In this document: in pieces, positions 32,180 through 44,077 of the stretch
Position numbering within the stretch: position 1 is the stretch's first letter
Layout: every line of letters begins with the position of its first letter
From: Tuctoria greenei
Lineage: Eukaryota; Streptophyta; Magnoliopsida; Poales; Poaceae
Length of the DNA: 64,000 bases
NCBI GenBank assembly: GCA_036927565.1
Contig: JAYESD010000007.1
Location: 1,509,644 to 1,573,643, forward strand
Reading direction: 5' to 3'
The notes under the pieces: generated by a model
Databases searched by the model: none
The model's input: only the letters and a program-made list of their open reading frames with translations
Told to the model about the DNA's origin: nothing
Program-made: the position numbers and the translations under genes

Positions 32180-32723
32180 ATGGAGGACTGACTCTTCTAC
32201 TCGTTCACCACGCTGCTCTGCCTCCTCTGCTCGCTGCTGCTGCGCGCCCGGGCCCTGAGCCCGTCGTCGTCCCATGGCACCACGCTGCCGCCGGGCCCCG
32301 TGCCGGCTCCGGTGCTGGGCCCGCTGCTCTTCCTGGCCCGCCGCGACTTCGACCTGGAGCCCGTGCTCCGCCGCCTCGCGCGGGAGTACGGCCCGGTCTT
32401 CACGTTCTTCGCGCCGCTGGGCTCCGCGCGGCCGGCGGTGTTCGTGGCCGCCCGCCGCCCGGCACGCCGCGCGCTCGTACAGCGCGGCGCCGCCTTCTGC
32501 TCCCGCCCGCCGGCTACCGTCTTGGACGCCGTGCTCACCAGCGGCGGCCACAACGTTAGCTCCTCGCCCTACGGCGCAGCGTGGCGCGCGCTGCGCCGCA
32601 ACCTCGCCGCCGGCGTGCTCAACCCGGCGCGGCGCGCCACGCTGCGCCGCAACCTCGCCGCCGGCGTGCTCAACCCGGCGCGGCTCCGTGCCTTCTCGCC
32701 ACCGGGGCATTACGTGCTCTCGC
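32180..32723 (+). pseudogene. CYP89-like P450, broken 5' fragment
   Basis: It is related to the gene at 29119. The ATG GAG GAC start is followed at once by TGA where the intact copy has TGG (32189-32191). Past that stop the frame is open through LPPGPVPAPVLGPLL, AREYGPVFTFF, GHNVSSSPYGAAWRALRRNL. A 51-bp in-frame duplication (32591-32641 repeated from 32642) doubles RRNLAAGVLNPAR. A copia element at 32724 cuts the gene before the I-helix, so no catalytic region remains here. The rest may lie beyond the window. Together with the intact gene it marks a local CYP89 cluster. Confidence 0.88.
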
Positions 32724-33187
32724 TGTTAGAATCTTCAAGGAATTCTGACGAATTGCTCAGCGACGGCCAGAAATCGCAGCGGCGCGAGGAAGATGAACAA
32801 TGCTCACTCACGGTTACGGTGCAACGAACGCCCACAGCACCAAACGTTGTGTCCACTGCGTGTTTCACACATCCAATTGACGATTACAAAACCCAATTTA
32901 TACGCACACGGAGCAAGTAACTCCAATTTTGCCAGAGATGACGATCCGCTGTTCACGCTCACCCCACGACCAGAGCTCTGACTCAGCGTGCATGGCGCGC
33001 CCACAACGCACACCTCGGCGACCCATTCGGCGATCCATGCCATGCGCTACACTCGCCAACTACTTGCACACACGCTGCACGCACATACGTGCCACATCAC
33101 CCATGCACACATGTTCCCATCACTCGTCGGTGCACCCCTGCCCTGACATGGCTGCGTCCGGTCATCGCGATCGGGTTTATTCCAACA
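32724..33187 (-). repeat. LTR of the mini copia element
   Basis: This 464-bp LTR has TG...CA ends. The first ~80 bp match 34043-34123 (tgttagaat...aaggaattc...gcggcg). Confidence 0.82.
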
Positions 33188-33194
33188 AACTCTC

Positions 33195-33975
33195 CCTAAA
33201 CAATATCGCCTGTGGTTGAATCGCAGAAGTGCCGGCTCCTCGTCGGCGTTGGCGAGCAGAACCTTCTCCTCCTTCTTCGACTTGAGGCAATCACGGGCGA
33301 AGTGACCACAGGTACCGCAATTGAAGCACTTCCCGACGGTCTTCGATTTAGAGTGCGCCTTCCATTCCGCCTCTGTGAGGAGCAGCTTTCCATCGCCGAT
33401 AGATGTATCGTCACCATGAGTGCGCCGATGGCAACGCTCTTCGAATGCCTTAAGCCTCCCTAGTGCCTCCTCGAATGACATCTTGTCGACGTTGCAAAAC
33501 TACTCGATCCCCGCAAAAGTAGGAAGAGTCGATCTGGGATGGTGTCGAGGAGCTTCTTAACCATGGAAGCATTGTCAAGCATAGAGCCCAGTCCAGCATA
33601 CCTCGCCGCCATGCCACTGATCTTGGTGGCGAAATCGTCGAGCGATTCTCCATCGCCCATGGACAATCGGTCGAATTCGCCCTTCAGTGTGGACAATCGA
33701 GCCGCCTTCACACGATCCGCACCGACAAACCTCGATTTGAGGCTGTCCCACACCTCCTTCACCTTCGATTTTGTCGAAACCTGCATAAGAATGTCTTCCG
33801 ACAAGGCTTGCAGCAGCTGCGCCCTCACTGTCTTGTTCTTGCGCTCGTCCACCCGTGTGATGTCCACCGGATCTGCCGCCTCTCACAGCCCCATGAGCGT
33901 CAAGGATCGCCTGGACCTTGATCGCGCACACTGTGTAACTCATCGGCAATAGGACTGGGCACGACATGGACACCG
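33195..33975 (-). pseudogene. Copia gag of the mini element
   Basis: Minus-strand reading gives VDITRVDERKNKT-type sequence (written MDITRVDERKNKTVRAQLLQ at 33867), then KVKEVWDSLKSRFVGADRV, GEFDRLSMGDGESLDDFATK and, after a frameshift near 33470, LGRLKAFEERC and a good zinc knuckle KCFNCGTCGHFARDC (about 33300-33340). The N-terminal end is in another frame near 33930. This is a UBN2-type copia gag with at least two frameshifts. Confidence 0.8.
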
Positions 33976-34124
33976 TACTCCCCCCGCGCTATCAAGCACC
34001 AATGCCATCGAGCTCTCCCTAGAACGAGACTCTGATACCAATTGTTAGAATCCCTAAGGAATTCCGATGAGTTGCTCAGCGACAGCAAGAAATTGCTGCG
34101 GCGAGAGCAGGAAGATTAATACTG

Positions 34125-34965
34125 CTTCTTGGTACCCTACGTATCGGGTACCCCATGATACAGCAGGAAACACTAAGGAGTTCCGCACGTCCGAGTTGAA
34201 GACCTCCGAAGATTGCACGTGTTACACAACACTGGACCCGCATCCCACGTTTGGGTAGCTCCAGCACTGCCACGTGTAAAGCGTGGCCGGACCTAACTCC
34301 CTTTATAGGAAAGCTTCAGTCTTGCCACATATCCAGTGATCCCGGACCTAACCCCCAGTAGAGGGAAGCTCCGGTGCTGCCACTTGTATAGTGGCTCCGG
34401 ACCTGCCTCCCCATAATGGGAAGCTCCAGAGCCGCCTCGTGTCAAGCCTCCAGACTTTAGACAACAACGAGGAGACTGGCGGATCTTCAACGACGCAGAC
34501 ATTCAAGGGAAAATTAAAGCTACAGTTAGTAGACTTGAGTGTGTGTGTCAATAATGCCATATTAATGACACACAATCAGAGGACCTTTAACAACGGTAAT
34601 GCCACCATTAAGGCACGTTATCACACTGTTAATTACGCTTAATATTTACAAATCGTGTATTAGGAAATTAACTACCGCAATGCCACATGTCGGGCAAGGC
34701 TGACAATGTAACGACCAGTCCTTGGACTATAAAAGGGTTGCACCGCACGATACAGAGACAACGAAGCTCACACGCACACAAGCGCCATACATTCATACAA
34801 CAACACATCCCGTGGAGTAGGGTGTTATGCTCAGGAGGCCTGAACCATGTAAAACTTCTGGTGTCACTGTCTTGTTCATAATCTCTCGTGCGCCCCAACC
34901 AATCAAGAACCTCTGCTGGCTACAATCTAGTAGTATCGGGGAAGTATCGATCACACACTTTGACA
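34125..34965 (+). repeat. 5' LTR of decayed gypsy element
   Basis: This LTR is about 840 bp and is alignable with 40754-41635. The TATA box ctataaaag is at about 34726-34734, but the right arm of the TATA hairpin is mutated (aaagggttgcac). Several CACGTG-like repeats remain (34216 and 34268). Confidence 0.8.
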
Positions 34966-35003
34966 TTTGGCGCGTCAGGTAGGGGGCGCCTTGAGATTTC
35001 AAG

Positions 35004-37122
35004 ATGGTGAATTCCGCCCCAGGATTGTCCAACGGCAACACTGAGAAACCTGCTAGAGGGAGTCCCTCCAACGTGCAACAACCAGCGGGTGCTGTTGTCC
35101 TGGCGGGCGTCGTACCACCACCACCACCTGCTCAGGCTAACAATGCCGGACAGCAGGATGGGGTCTTGTCGTCGGTCACTGTATCGACACACAACAACCC
35201 TGAGAATGCACTAATTGTTGCACGTTCTCTTCTCCAACGTCCACCGCTGCTAGGAGCACCTCAGGGTGCGATGGAGCAGTGGCATGCTAATGTGGAACAT
35301 CTGGATGTAGCCACAACCGATGGACTTAGTAACCAAGGTCCTCCCCCTTCAGGGTAGGCACCTTCTCAGCGTCGGATCTGGTTTGGAAGACTTGGTCCGC
35401 AAGTTTCACAGCATCGAAGATGTGTTTTGTCTCAACAGGTGACATCGCTGCCCTCCGGGGCGCGTTGCACTCACACCGCGTCGAGACTCTCGATGCATGA
35501 TTTGCGGTCGGAGCTTGACTGCCGCTACAAACAGTAGGACGACCGCGTCCACATCGAGCGTGCTCGCGAAAGGCGGGAGGCTCGGGGAAACCCTCCTCCC
35601 ATGGGAGTAGGGGGCAGTTGCTCAGCCCTGGCCATGCACCTGCGCATGGTTCGCTGGTCCCAGAAGTTTCAGCCTCATCTGCCAAAAAATTTCGATGGGA
35701 CTGTCAACCCCGTCGAGTTTCTCTAGATATAGTCCACTGCCATTCTCACGGCGGGTGGCAATGAGGTTGTGATGGCCAATTACTTTCTTGTGGCCTTGAC
35801 TCCATCAACAGTTGGGCGGATCTATGCAACCAGTTCACTGCAAACTTTGGGAGTTCTTACACCCGACCTGGCATATATTGGATATTTTTGCTATACAACA
35901 AAAGTCGGGAGAGTCGCTACGATCCTTCATCCAGCGATTTTCTCAGGTACGAAACATCATCCCTTCCATTTCTAATGCTTTTGTGATCGTGGCATTCAGA
36001 CAGGGTGTCAGAGACAAGAAGATGTTGGAGAAGCTGGCGATGAAAGAAGTCACCAGCGTGACGGAACTCTTCAGCTTGGCCGACAAGTGCGCCCGAGCTG
36101 CAAGGGGCCGAGAAATGCATTCCAAGCCAGCTCTGGAGGTTAACAAAAAGTCCTCTAAAGCTGAATCCACAACCCCCGGTAGTGGAAAGAAGAAGAAAAA
36201 GTCCAATGGCAAGAAGAAACCGTCGGTCGGCACGCCCCAAAAAGCAACCTCGACCTTCGTCAGAAGACGACGATGGTCCAAAGATGTGGTTACCGATCCT
36301 CAAAATGAACAGAAACAGTCTAGAAGATTGCTGGGAGGTCTAAAACCTTATCAAGCGCTACAACAACCGCTGCGAATAAGATCCTTTTTGCCAGCGGGAA
36401 GGAAAACAAAAAGTCGACGAAGCTCCGACTGATACAGAGCTGGACTTCCAGGATTCCAAGAAGGTCCTAAGGGCTGTGTACAACATAGTCGACGATGATT
36501 CTGACATCTCCGACAACGAGCGTCAGAAGACCCTTAACACAATATATGGAGGGTCCTCAAACTATGCGGTGAGAGATGGCTGCCGCAGCTCCTACCGCCG
36601 AGGCAGAACTATATCGGAAGTGGATGAACTCTCCCATCACTTTTGATGCTACAAACTGCCCCAAGTACAAGATCGGAGCTGGCAAACCACCATTGATGGT
36701 TTCTCCAACCATTAACAACCTCCATCTTGACCATGTATTAGGATGGAGGGGCGATGCTCAACCTCTTGAGCTATGAAGCGTCCGGGAAGATCCAGCTCTG
36801 ACTCTCAGACCTTCGACCCTCACGTCCATTCTCCGGGATAGGTCCGGGGGCCATGAGCCCTCTCGGATCCATTACACTCCCAGTAACCTTCGGGACTCGA
36901 GAGAACTACAGGACTGAGAAGCTGGTCTTCGACGTCGTGCACATCAGCCTGTCCTTCAACGCCATCCTAGGCAAGCTTGTCCTGTATAGGTTCATGGCCG
37001 CAACTCACTATGGATATTTGGTGTTGAATATGCCGACACCTTCGGGCGTTCTCCAGATTCGCGGAGATCGCACAACAGGAGTCACTGCGCTGGAAGAACT
37101 CCACGCACTTGCAACAGTGTAG
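35004..37122 (+). pseudogene. Gypsy gag and protease, decayed
   Basis: It starts MVNSAPGLSNG, like its relatives. A stop interrupts at 35356. A retrotransposon-gag stretch (RNIIPSISNAFVIVAFRQGV, KKMLEKLAMKEVTSVTELFS) lies at 35950-36110, and a lysine-rich tail follows. The protease region is recognisable at 36600-37120 (HISLSFNAILGKLVLYRFMA, AATHYGYLVLNMPTPSGVLQ). Frameshifts and stops separate the parts. Confidence 0.82.
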
Positions 37123-37299
37123 GAGGAAGCATCCGGCAAGGAGCTAGCTGCTCAACCTCCGAGCACTCATCACCGAGGTGTAACTTATGCACCACGTGTG
37201 CAGCCAAGCAGCGACACCGACGTTCCTGTCAAAGACGTTCAAATTGGTTCCGATGCTGTCCAGACTACCCGTATATCGGGAGGTCTGGACAACAAATAG

Positions 37300-38392
37300 G
37301 AACTAGCGCTCATCACTTTCCTCTGGGCGAATGTTGACGTGTTTGCCTGGCAACCGTCACAAATGCCTGGGATCCCCAGGGAGGTGATTGAGCACAGTCT
37401 GAAGATTTATCCCGATGCACGACCAGTACACCAGAAGCCTCGGAAGCACCAAGTCGAGCGACAGAACTTCATTTGACAAGAAATCAAGAAGCTACTCGAA
37501 GGTGGTTTCATCCAGGAGGTTCATCATCAAAAATAGCTGGCAAACCCAGTCATTGTACCTAAGGCCAACAAGAAGCTTCGGATGTGTATCGACTACACCA
37601 CCTTGAATAAGGAATGTCCAAAAGATCCATTTCCACTACCTAAAATAGATCAGATAGTGGACTCCACCTCTGGGTGTGAGCTACTGTGTTTCCTAGATGC
37701 ATATTCTTGTTACCATGATATCCAAATGTCTAGGGAAGATGAAGAGCATACTGCCTTCATAACAGTAGATGGATTGTATTTATAATGCCATGTCTTTCGG
37801 TCTTAAAAACGCTGCTTCAACTTTTGTGCGAGCTATGCACAAAACATTTGGAGAGCTCATCAGGGACTTGGTGGAGGTTTACGTCGATGACATCATTGTG
37901 AAGGTCAAGAACAAGGAAATATTCCTTGACAACCTGCAAGCCATCTTCGACAAGCTGCGCGTGACGCGCACCAAGCTGAACTTGGACAAATGTATCTTTG
38001 AGGTTAGCTCCAGGAAGCTCCTCGGATTCTTGGTGACCCACCGAGGAATTGAGGCAAACCTGGCGAAGATCAAGGCCATTTAAGACACGCGGCCCCCAGC
38101 CCGCATCAAGGATGTCCAGAAGCTAACTGGATGTCTAGCTGTGCTCAACTGGTTCATCTCAAGACTGACAGAGTGGGTGCTACCCTTCTTCAAGTTATTG
38201 AGGAAGACCGAGCCATTCCATTGGTCTGAAGAAGCGGAAAAGGCGTTCCAAGATCTTAAACAGCTCCTCACCACACTACCAATCCTGATAGCTCTGGACC
38301 CTGGTGAGCCTCTACTTCTTTACATTTCTGCAACTACGGAGATTGTCAGCATGGTCTTGGTCGCGGAAAGACCGGAGCCATCTCCAGTTTAG
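37300..38392 (+). pseudogene. Gypsy reverse transcriptase, decayed
   Basis: Recognisable pieces are KLRMCIDYTTLNKECPKDPF, CFLDAYSCYHDIQMSREDEE, FGLKNAASTFVRAMHKTFGE and the catalytic VYVDDIIVKVK (about 37880-37910). The thumb KLLGFLVTHRGIEANLAKIK and a connection stretch ending AERPEPSPV follow. Stops occur at about 37456, 37536, 37783 and 38081. Confidence 0.87.
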
Positions 38393-38645
38393 GAGCCCAG
38401 ACCCCTTCGGGAGGGTCCAGAGCTACCTGAAGGCGAGTCTGGGTCCCAACCCCAGGTACATATCTTCATGACAAAATGCTAGAGGATCAACCTCTCTGGG
38501 ATGGTCCGGGTTGAACAAGAAGAAGTTACAGACCCTTCCGGGAGGGTTCGAGAAGCTCAACAAGAAGGTTCGGACCCCTCCAGGAGGGTCCGGGTTGATG
38601 AAGAAGAAGCTCCGGGCCCCTCTGGGAGGGTCTGTACCGTCCAAC
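38390..38645 (+). repeat. GC-rich minisatellite between reverse transcriptase and RNase H
   Basis: Imperfect units of 'gacccctccgggagggtccgg' type, partly palindromic (CCCTCC...GGAGGG), separate the two enzyme domains. The relative at 45165-45420 has the same array. Confidence 0.7.
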
Positions 38646-40129
38646 GCCCAGTGTACTTCATCAGTTAAGTACTTCACGATGCCAAGACTTGATACATTGA
38701 GGTGCATACGCTGCTTTACGCAGTTCTTGTTGCCTCAAGGAAGCTTCATCATTATTTCCAAGCTCACAAGATATCAGTGGTAACCTCCTACCCACTGCGT
38801 GCCATACTACATAATCCCAACTCTACCAGGAACATCGCCAAGTGGGCAACATAATTGGTAGAATTCGATCTCGAATTCTTGCCGCGACAATCTATCAAGA
38901 GTCAAGCCTTGGCTGATTTCATGGCGGAGTGGACACCTTCTCCATCAAATCCTAGGGACCCCAGCGAGCAGAAGCCGGAACCCAAGGTCTCGGTCTTCAC
39001 CGAACCTCACTGGACTCTCTACTTGGACGGCTCCGTGCAGAAGTAGGGGGACGAAGCTAGAATACTTCTCCTCGCTCTGACCGGGGAGATGGTCAAATAC
39101 ATGGTGCACCTTGATTTCAAGGTGACCAACAACATGGCAGAGTATGAAGCTCTCATCTACGGGCTCAAGATGGCGCTTTCATACGGCGTCAAGCAGATGC
39201 TGGTGAAGGGTGATTCACAGCTCATTATCAAGCAAGTCAAAGGCGACTGTAGATGCAACAACCCCCAACTTGCTGCTTATCTCCTTGAAGTCTAGAAGCT
39301 CCAGAAGGACTTCCATGTCCTGGACCTCTGCCATGTCCAGCGTCTTAACAACGTTGAAGCTGATGAACTCTCGACAAAGGCTTCAACCGGAGCTCCGACT
39401 CCCGACAAAGTTTTTGTGTGAAGATTGTCAAGACCAACCGCTCAACCTGCCGAATTGAGCGAAGGGGGCGAGACCTGCACCTCGAAGCTAGCAGTCCTGG
39501 TGGCTCTGTTACCATGGCATCCACCAAGGGTCGTAGGTGCCGCAAGAAGCTCTGAGAAACCCAACACACAAGACTCAGAAGCTCAAGTTAGCTCTAATAC
39601 ATGGATCTCGGAGATCCGGAGCTACTTGAAAGACAATGTCCTTCCTGAAGATGGTGCATCCGCTAACCAGATCGTTAGGTTGGCTAAAAGATACACGTTG
39701 GTGGTAGGAGATCTCTATCGGCGCGGTGCCAATGGCGTCCTAATGCGGTGCATTGGAAGGGAAGAAGGCCGTGAGCTCCTCGCGGAAATCTATGGAGGCG
39801 AGTGTGGGAACCACACATCTTCCCGCACGCTGGTCGGTAAAGACTTTCGACATGGTTTCTACTGGCCTATAGCACTCCACGATGCAGTCGAGTTGGTGGA
39901 AAAGTGTGAAGCATGTAAGTTCCACGCAAAACAAATTCACACACTGGCTCAGTCACTGCAAATGATACCACCTACATGGACATTCGCTGTGTGTGGGGGA
40001 TGGACATTTTGGGACCTTTCCCAAAAGCCGTCAGAGGTTACAGGTTCCTGTATGTTGCCATCGACAAGTTCACCATGTGGCTGGAAGTAACTCTAGTTGT
40101 GACTATCAACAAGCAGTCAGCTATCAAGT
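38646..40129 (+). pseudogene. Gypsy RNase H and integrase (5' part), decayed
   Basis: RNase H signatures are HWTLYLDGSVQK, VTNNMAEYEALIYGLKMALS and VKGDSQLIIKQVKGD (38995-39240). A stop near 39294 and frameshifts follow. The integrase begins about 39425 (RPTAQPAELSEGGE), with the zinc-binding part GNHTSSRTLVGKDFRHGFYW and CEACKFHAKQIH. The frame is lost just before the first catalytic Asp, and the Tekay-type insertion ends it at 40129. Confidence 0.85.
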
Positions 40130-40753
40130 TGTGACACCCGGTTCCGAAAATGAACCAAGTGAACGCATATGTGTGCCCAGAACGTTCAACACATATACAC
40201 GAGTGCATTCACAAAAGGATATACAAAAAATTACCACAGAACAAGATTAATTAACCAAATTCTATTACACAATTCATATTATCCTCGAATACAAGCTCTA
40301 ATGAATATTAATGACAAGTTGGAACTAATGCAGCGGAAATAAACTAATTAAGCAACTAAGCAAACTAAAGCTAGGCAGCATAAGCGATAGGGTAGTGCAG
40401 CTCTAATCAAGACCACAGGCAAAGCTGACGGTAAACATGGCCTAGAACTCCGCATTATCACCGTTAAAATCCCAATCCCGACTTGCAACTGTTGTTGGGG
40501 GGATTGCAAGAGTGAGTACATGTCGTACTCAACAAGTGTGGAAAGTATGACATGTAGCTGATTCAAATAACGATATAATAATGGCTAAGTGCTGAAAAGT
40601 ACATTAAAAACATTTGAAAAGCAATATATTATATGTATATGAAATAAACCCATCATAATCCATGAGGTTATCATAATACCAGTATATATCTCATTACCAA
40701 TAACCATATTTATCACCATGAACCATAATACCATCCCAAAGCCAATACCAAGC

Positions 40754-41635
40754 TGTCGGTACCCTATGTACCGGATACCCTTTGAGATTGCAAAGATCAC
40801 AAGGAAACTCCATCTACCAGATTTGAAGACCTTTGAAGACCCCACATGTCAGGTGTAACCGGACCTACTTCCCCGACATGGTTAGTCCCAGGGCCGCCAC
40901 GTGTATCATAAGACCGGAGCTATCGCCCACACATGGGAAAGCTCCGGCTAGATACCAGTATGGCATCCCCGGACCTAACCCCAGACAGAGGGAAGCTCCA
41001 GTGCCGACACGTGTCCAACAGCACCGGACCTACCTGTCCACAACGGTAAGCTCCAGAGCTGCCACATGGCTGAACCGCCGGATCTTCAACTTCAACAATC
41101 GGGCTGGTGGACCCCTAACGGCTCCAAAACTTCAAGGATCAATCAAAGACTTCAAGACCTGATTAAGTTTCATTAATGCCATATTAATGACACACGATCG
41201 GATGACCCTTAATACTGGTAACACCACTGTTAAGGCCCGTTACTAGGCTATTAAGGGTAACTAACCTCATTAATTGTGTATCAAGCATGTGTAACCGCCG
41301 GGGCCACATGTCGGGCCAGGCTAATGGTGTAACGACCAGTCCTTGTGCCATGAAAGGACTGGTCGACGACACACAAGGGACGGTTCTAGACCACTACTGG
41401 ACTCCCTGACCTAGACGAGCTTCTTCTTCTGGAGCTTCTTCTAGACTCACACGCTTAATACTACACCAACACACCCCGTGGAGTAGGGTATTACGCTCAG
41501 ACGGCCCGAACCACGTAAATCTCTATGTCCATTTTTCTTTCACCTTCTTGAATCTCTGCGCGCCCATTACCGAACTACAACTCCTTGATCTACCAACGGT
41601 AGTGTCGGGAGATCTGCCGGATCCAAACACCGACA
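40754..41635 (+). repeat. 5' LTR of 13.2-kb gypsy element
   Basis: This 882-bp LTR holds the TATA hairpin at 41333-41365. The 12-bp arms still pair perfectly, but the TATA itself is mutated (ccatgaaag), while the 3' LTR keeps ctataaaag with a damaged arm. CACGTG cores lie near 40897 and 41009. Confidence 0.92.
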
Positions 41636-41659
41636 GTTGGCGCGCCCGAGATTTCAAGG

Positions 41660-44077
41660 ATGGTGAACTCAGCTGCTGGATCATGCAATGGCAACCCTGC
41701 CGTTCAACCCACTGGGGGCAATCCCTCCAACATGCAGCAACCAGCAGGTGCCATGGCTCCAGCAGGAGTCATGCCTCCACCACCACCGCCTGCACCAGCA
41801 CGTCAAACTGAGCAGCGTGACGGTGTATCAGCGTCGGTCACCGCATCGGTGAATAACAACAACCCTGAACACGCGCTCCATGCAGCGCGTGCTCTCCTTC
41901 AACATCCACCACCTCCAGGTGCATCCCAGGGTGCAATGGAGCAGTGGAGGGCTGACGTGGAACATATGGTTGCAGCAGCAGCCGGCCACATCAATAACCA
42001 AGGTCCTCCCCCTTCGGGGCTGGCCCCATCGCAGCGCCAGACTGTGTCGGGCAGAATTGGTCCGGACACTTCCCAAAATAGGAGGCGTGCTGCATCACAA
42101 CAAGTTACGTCGCTACCTTCCGGGGCGCGACGCACTCATACGATAACCAGGATTTCAACTCATGACCTTCGGGCGAAGCTTGATCGCCGTTACCGTCAAC
42201 AGGACGGCCGTGTCCATATCGAGCGTGCTCGTGAAAGGCGAGAGGCTCGAGACAGTCCTGCTCTCGAGGGAGTAGGAGGAGGCTGTTCTGCCCTGGCCAT
42301 ATACCTACGCATGGTCAGATGGCCACAAAAGTTCTGGCCTCACCTACCGGAGAAATTTGACGGGACTATTAATCCCGCTGAGTTTCTCCAGATTTACTCC
42401 ACCGCAATCTGTGCGGCCGGAGGTAACGAGGCCGTAATGTCCAACTACTTCCCAGTGGCCTTGACTGGGACCACCAGGTCCTGGTTCATGAGCCTTCCTC
42501 ACAACTCCATCAATAGTTGGGAGGAATTGTGCCAACAGTTCACCGTCAATTTTGGGAGTTCATACACCCGACCAGACACTAAATTGGACCTTTTTGCTGT
42601 TGTGCAGAAAGGAGGAGAATCCCTGCGCTCATTCATCCAAAGGTTCTCCCAGGTACGAAACACCATTCCTTCTATCTCCAGTGCCTTTGTTATCGTGGCA
42701 TTTAGAAAGGGCGTACGAGATAAGAAGATGCTGGAGAAGCTGGCGATCAAGGAGATCACCAGTGTCACGGAGCTCTTCAGCTTGGCAGACAAGTGTGCCA
42801 AAGCTGCGGAGGGCCGTGAAATGCACTCCAAACCACCTTCAGAGGATGGTAAAAAATCCTTCAAAGGCGAAGCCACTACCTCTGGGAGTGGCAAAAAGAA
42901 GAAAAAGTCCAATGGCAAGAAGAAGCCGTCGACCGGTACATCTACTGCTACAGGTGCAGCAACTCCGGGTGGCCGGGGGCCATGCCCCGAGAAAAGACCT
43001 CGACCGTCCTCTGAAGACGGTGGCAACTCCAAAGTGTGGTGTCCTATTCACAAGACGAACAGCCACAACTTGGAAGACTGCCGGGAGGTCCAAAACCTTG
43101 CCGAGCGCTACAACAAGCACCGGGAAGAAGTTCCTTTCCGTCAGACGGAAGGAAAACAGAAAGTCGATGAAGCTCCGGCTGAAGAGGAGTTAGGCTTTCA
43201 GGACTCTAAAAAGGTCCTGAAGGCTGTTTACACCTCCGTTGACAACGACTCCGACATCTCCAACAATGAGCGTCGGAAGACCATGAACACCATCTTTAGT
43301 GGTTTGTGGGACATCACCTCCCACCGTGTCTTCAAGACAATGCAGCAAGACATGGCATCAGTAGCTCCTACAGCGAGGGTGGAGCCTCATCAAAAGTGGA
43401 TGGACACCCCCATCACTTTTGATGCTTCGGACTGCCCGCAAAACATGATCGGAGCTGGTCAACTACCGTTGATGGTATCACCTACCATCAATAACATTCA
43501 ACTCCACCATGTAATGGTGGACGAAGGTTCGGGGCTGAACCTCATAAGCTTCGAAGCTTTCGTCAAGCTTCAGCTCCGACCTTCAGATCTTCGCCCCTCC
43601 CGACCTTTCTCCAGAGTAGGTCCGGGGGCCATAACCCCACTTGGTGCCATTACTCTCCCCGTGACATTCGGGACTCTGGAGAATTATCGCACTGAGAAGT
43701 TGATCTTTGACGTCGCTCAAATCAACTTGCCTTTCAACGCCATTCTGGGCAGGCCCGCCTTGTACAAGTTCATGGCTACTGCTCATTATGGCTACCTGGT
43801 GTTGAATATGCCAACACCAGCTGGTGTTCTCCGAATCCGCGGAGACCGCACTGCCAGAGTGACTGCTCTAGAAGAACTTCATGCGCTTGCTACAGCGCAG
43901 GAGGAAGAAACCATGCAGGAACAAGCTCCAAAACCCCCGAGCATTCGTCAACGGGGCTCAACCTCCGCACCTCGCGTGCAACCAAGCGGCGACACCGACA
44001 TCCCCGTCAAAGTCGTCCAAATTGGTTCCGATGCCGCTCAGACCACCCGTATATCGGGAGGTCTGAATGACAAATAG
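41660..44077 (+). CDS. Gypsy gag-protease polyprotein (805 residues)
   Basis: This is an open frame from MVNSAAGSCNG to a TAG at 44075-44077. A proline-rich N-terminus is followed by the gag core (KFDGTINPAEFLQIY, FPVALTGTTRSWFMSLPHNS, SLRSFIQRFSQVRNTIPSI), a lysine-rich stretch and an unusual Cys/His motif (WCPIHKTNSHNLEDC, about residues 451-465). An aspartic protease fold comes last (HHVMVDEGSGLNLISFEAF; the usual family motif is VDGGSS). Gag builds the particle and protease cuts the polyprotein. The TAG lies where the polyprotein should run on into polymerase. Relatives also have 'NK*' here, so the stop could be shared rather than a private mutation. Confidence 0.82.
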   Translation: MVNSAAGSCNGNPAVQPTGGNPSNMQQPAGAMAPAGVMPPPPPPAPARQTEQRDGVSASVTASVNNNNPEHALHAARALLQHPPPPGASQGAMEQWRADVEHMVAAAAGHINNQGPPPSGLAPSQRQTVSGRIGPDTSQNRRRAASQQVTSLPSGARRTHTITRISTHDLRAKLDRRYRQQDGRVHIERARERREARDSPALEGVGGGCSALAIYLRMVRWPQKFWPHLPEKFDGTINPAEFLQIYSTAICAAGGNEAVMSNYFPVALTGTTRSWFMSLPHNSINSWEELCQQFTVNFGSSYTRPDTKLDLFAVVQKGGESLRSFIQRFSQVRNTIPSISSAFVIVAFRKGVRDKKMLEKLAIKEITSVTELFSLADKCAKAAEGREMHSKPPSEDGKKSFKGEATTSGSGKKKKKSNGKKKPSTGTSTATGAATPGGRGPCPEKRPRPSSEDGGNSKVWCPIHKTNSHNLEDCREVQNLAERYNKHREEVPFRQTEGKQKVDEAPAEEELGFQDSKKVLKAVYTSVDNDSDISNNERRKTMNTIFSGLWDITSHRVFKTMQQDMASVAPTARVEPHQKWMDTPITFDASDCPQNMIGAGQLPLMVSPTINNIQLHHVMVDEGSGLNLISFEAFVKLQLRPSDLRPSRPFSRVGPGAITPLGAITLPVTFGTLENYRTEKLIFDVAQINLPFNAILGRPALYKFMATAHYGYLVLNMPTPAGVLRIRGDRTARVTALEELHALATAQEEETMQEQAPKPPSIRQRGSTSAPRVQPSGDTDIPVKVVQIGSDAAQTTRISGGLNDK

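Larger units (their letters stand above)
32724..34124 (-). mobile_element. Gag-only mini copia element (TR-GAG type), interrupted
   Basis: The left LTR is 32724-33187 (TGTTAGAATC...TTCCAACA). The purine tract is next to it (complement of aactctccctaaac). The initiator-Met primer site is at the other end (complement of tctgatacca at 34031-34040). The second LTR starts at 34043 and is cut after about 80 bp by a gypsy element. Only about 855 bp lie between the LTRs and hold gag alone, with no protease, integrase or polymerase. Such gag-only elements are known in plants as TR-GAGs and would need polymerase from a partner. The second LTR's far end and target duplication are not identifiable. Confidence 0.8.
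34125..40129 (+). mobile_element. Decayed gypsy element of the RIRE2/Grande-like family, cut by a Tekay-type element
   Basis: The 5' LTR is about 34125-34965, and its first bases (tgcttcttggtaccctacg) are damaged relative to TGTCGGTACCC. The primer site (ttggcgcgtcaggtaggg) follows. The order is then gag, protease, reverse transcriptase, RNase H and the first half of integrase, with many stops. The integrase is cut at 40129 by another retrotransposon, and the 3' half must lie past the right edge of the window. It sits in the second LTR of the mini copia element. Confidence 0.9.
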
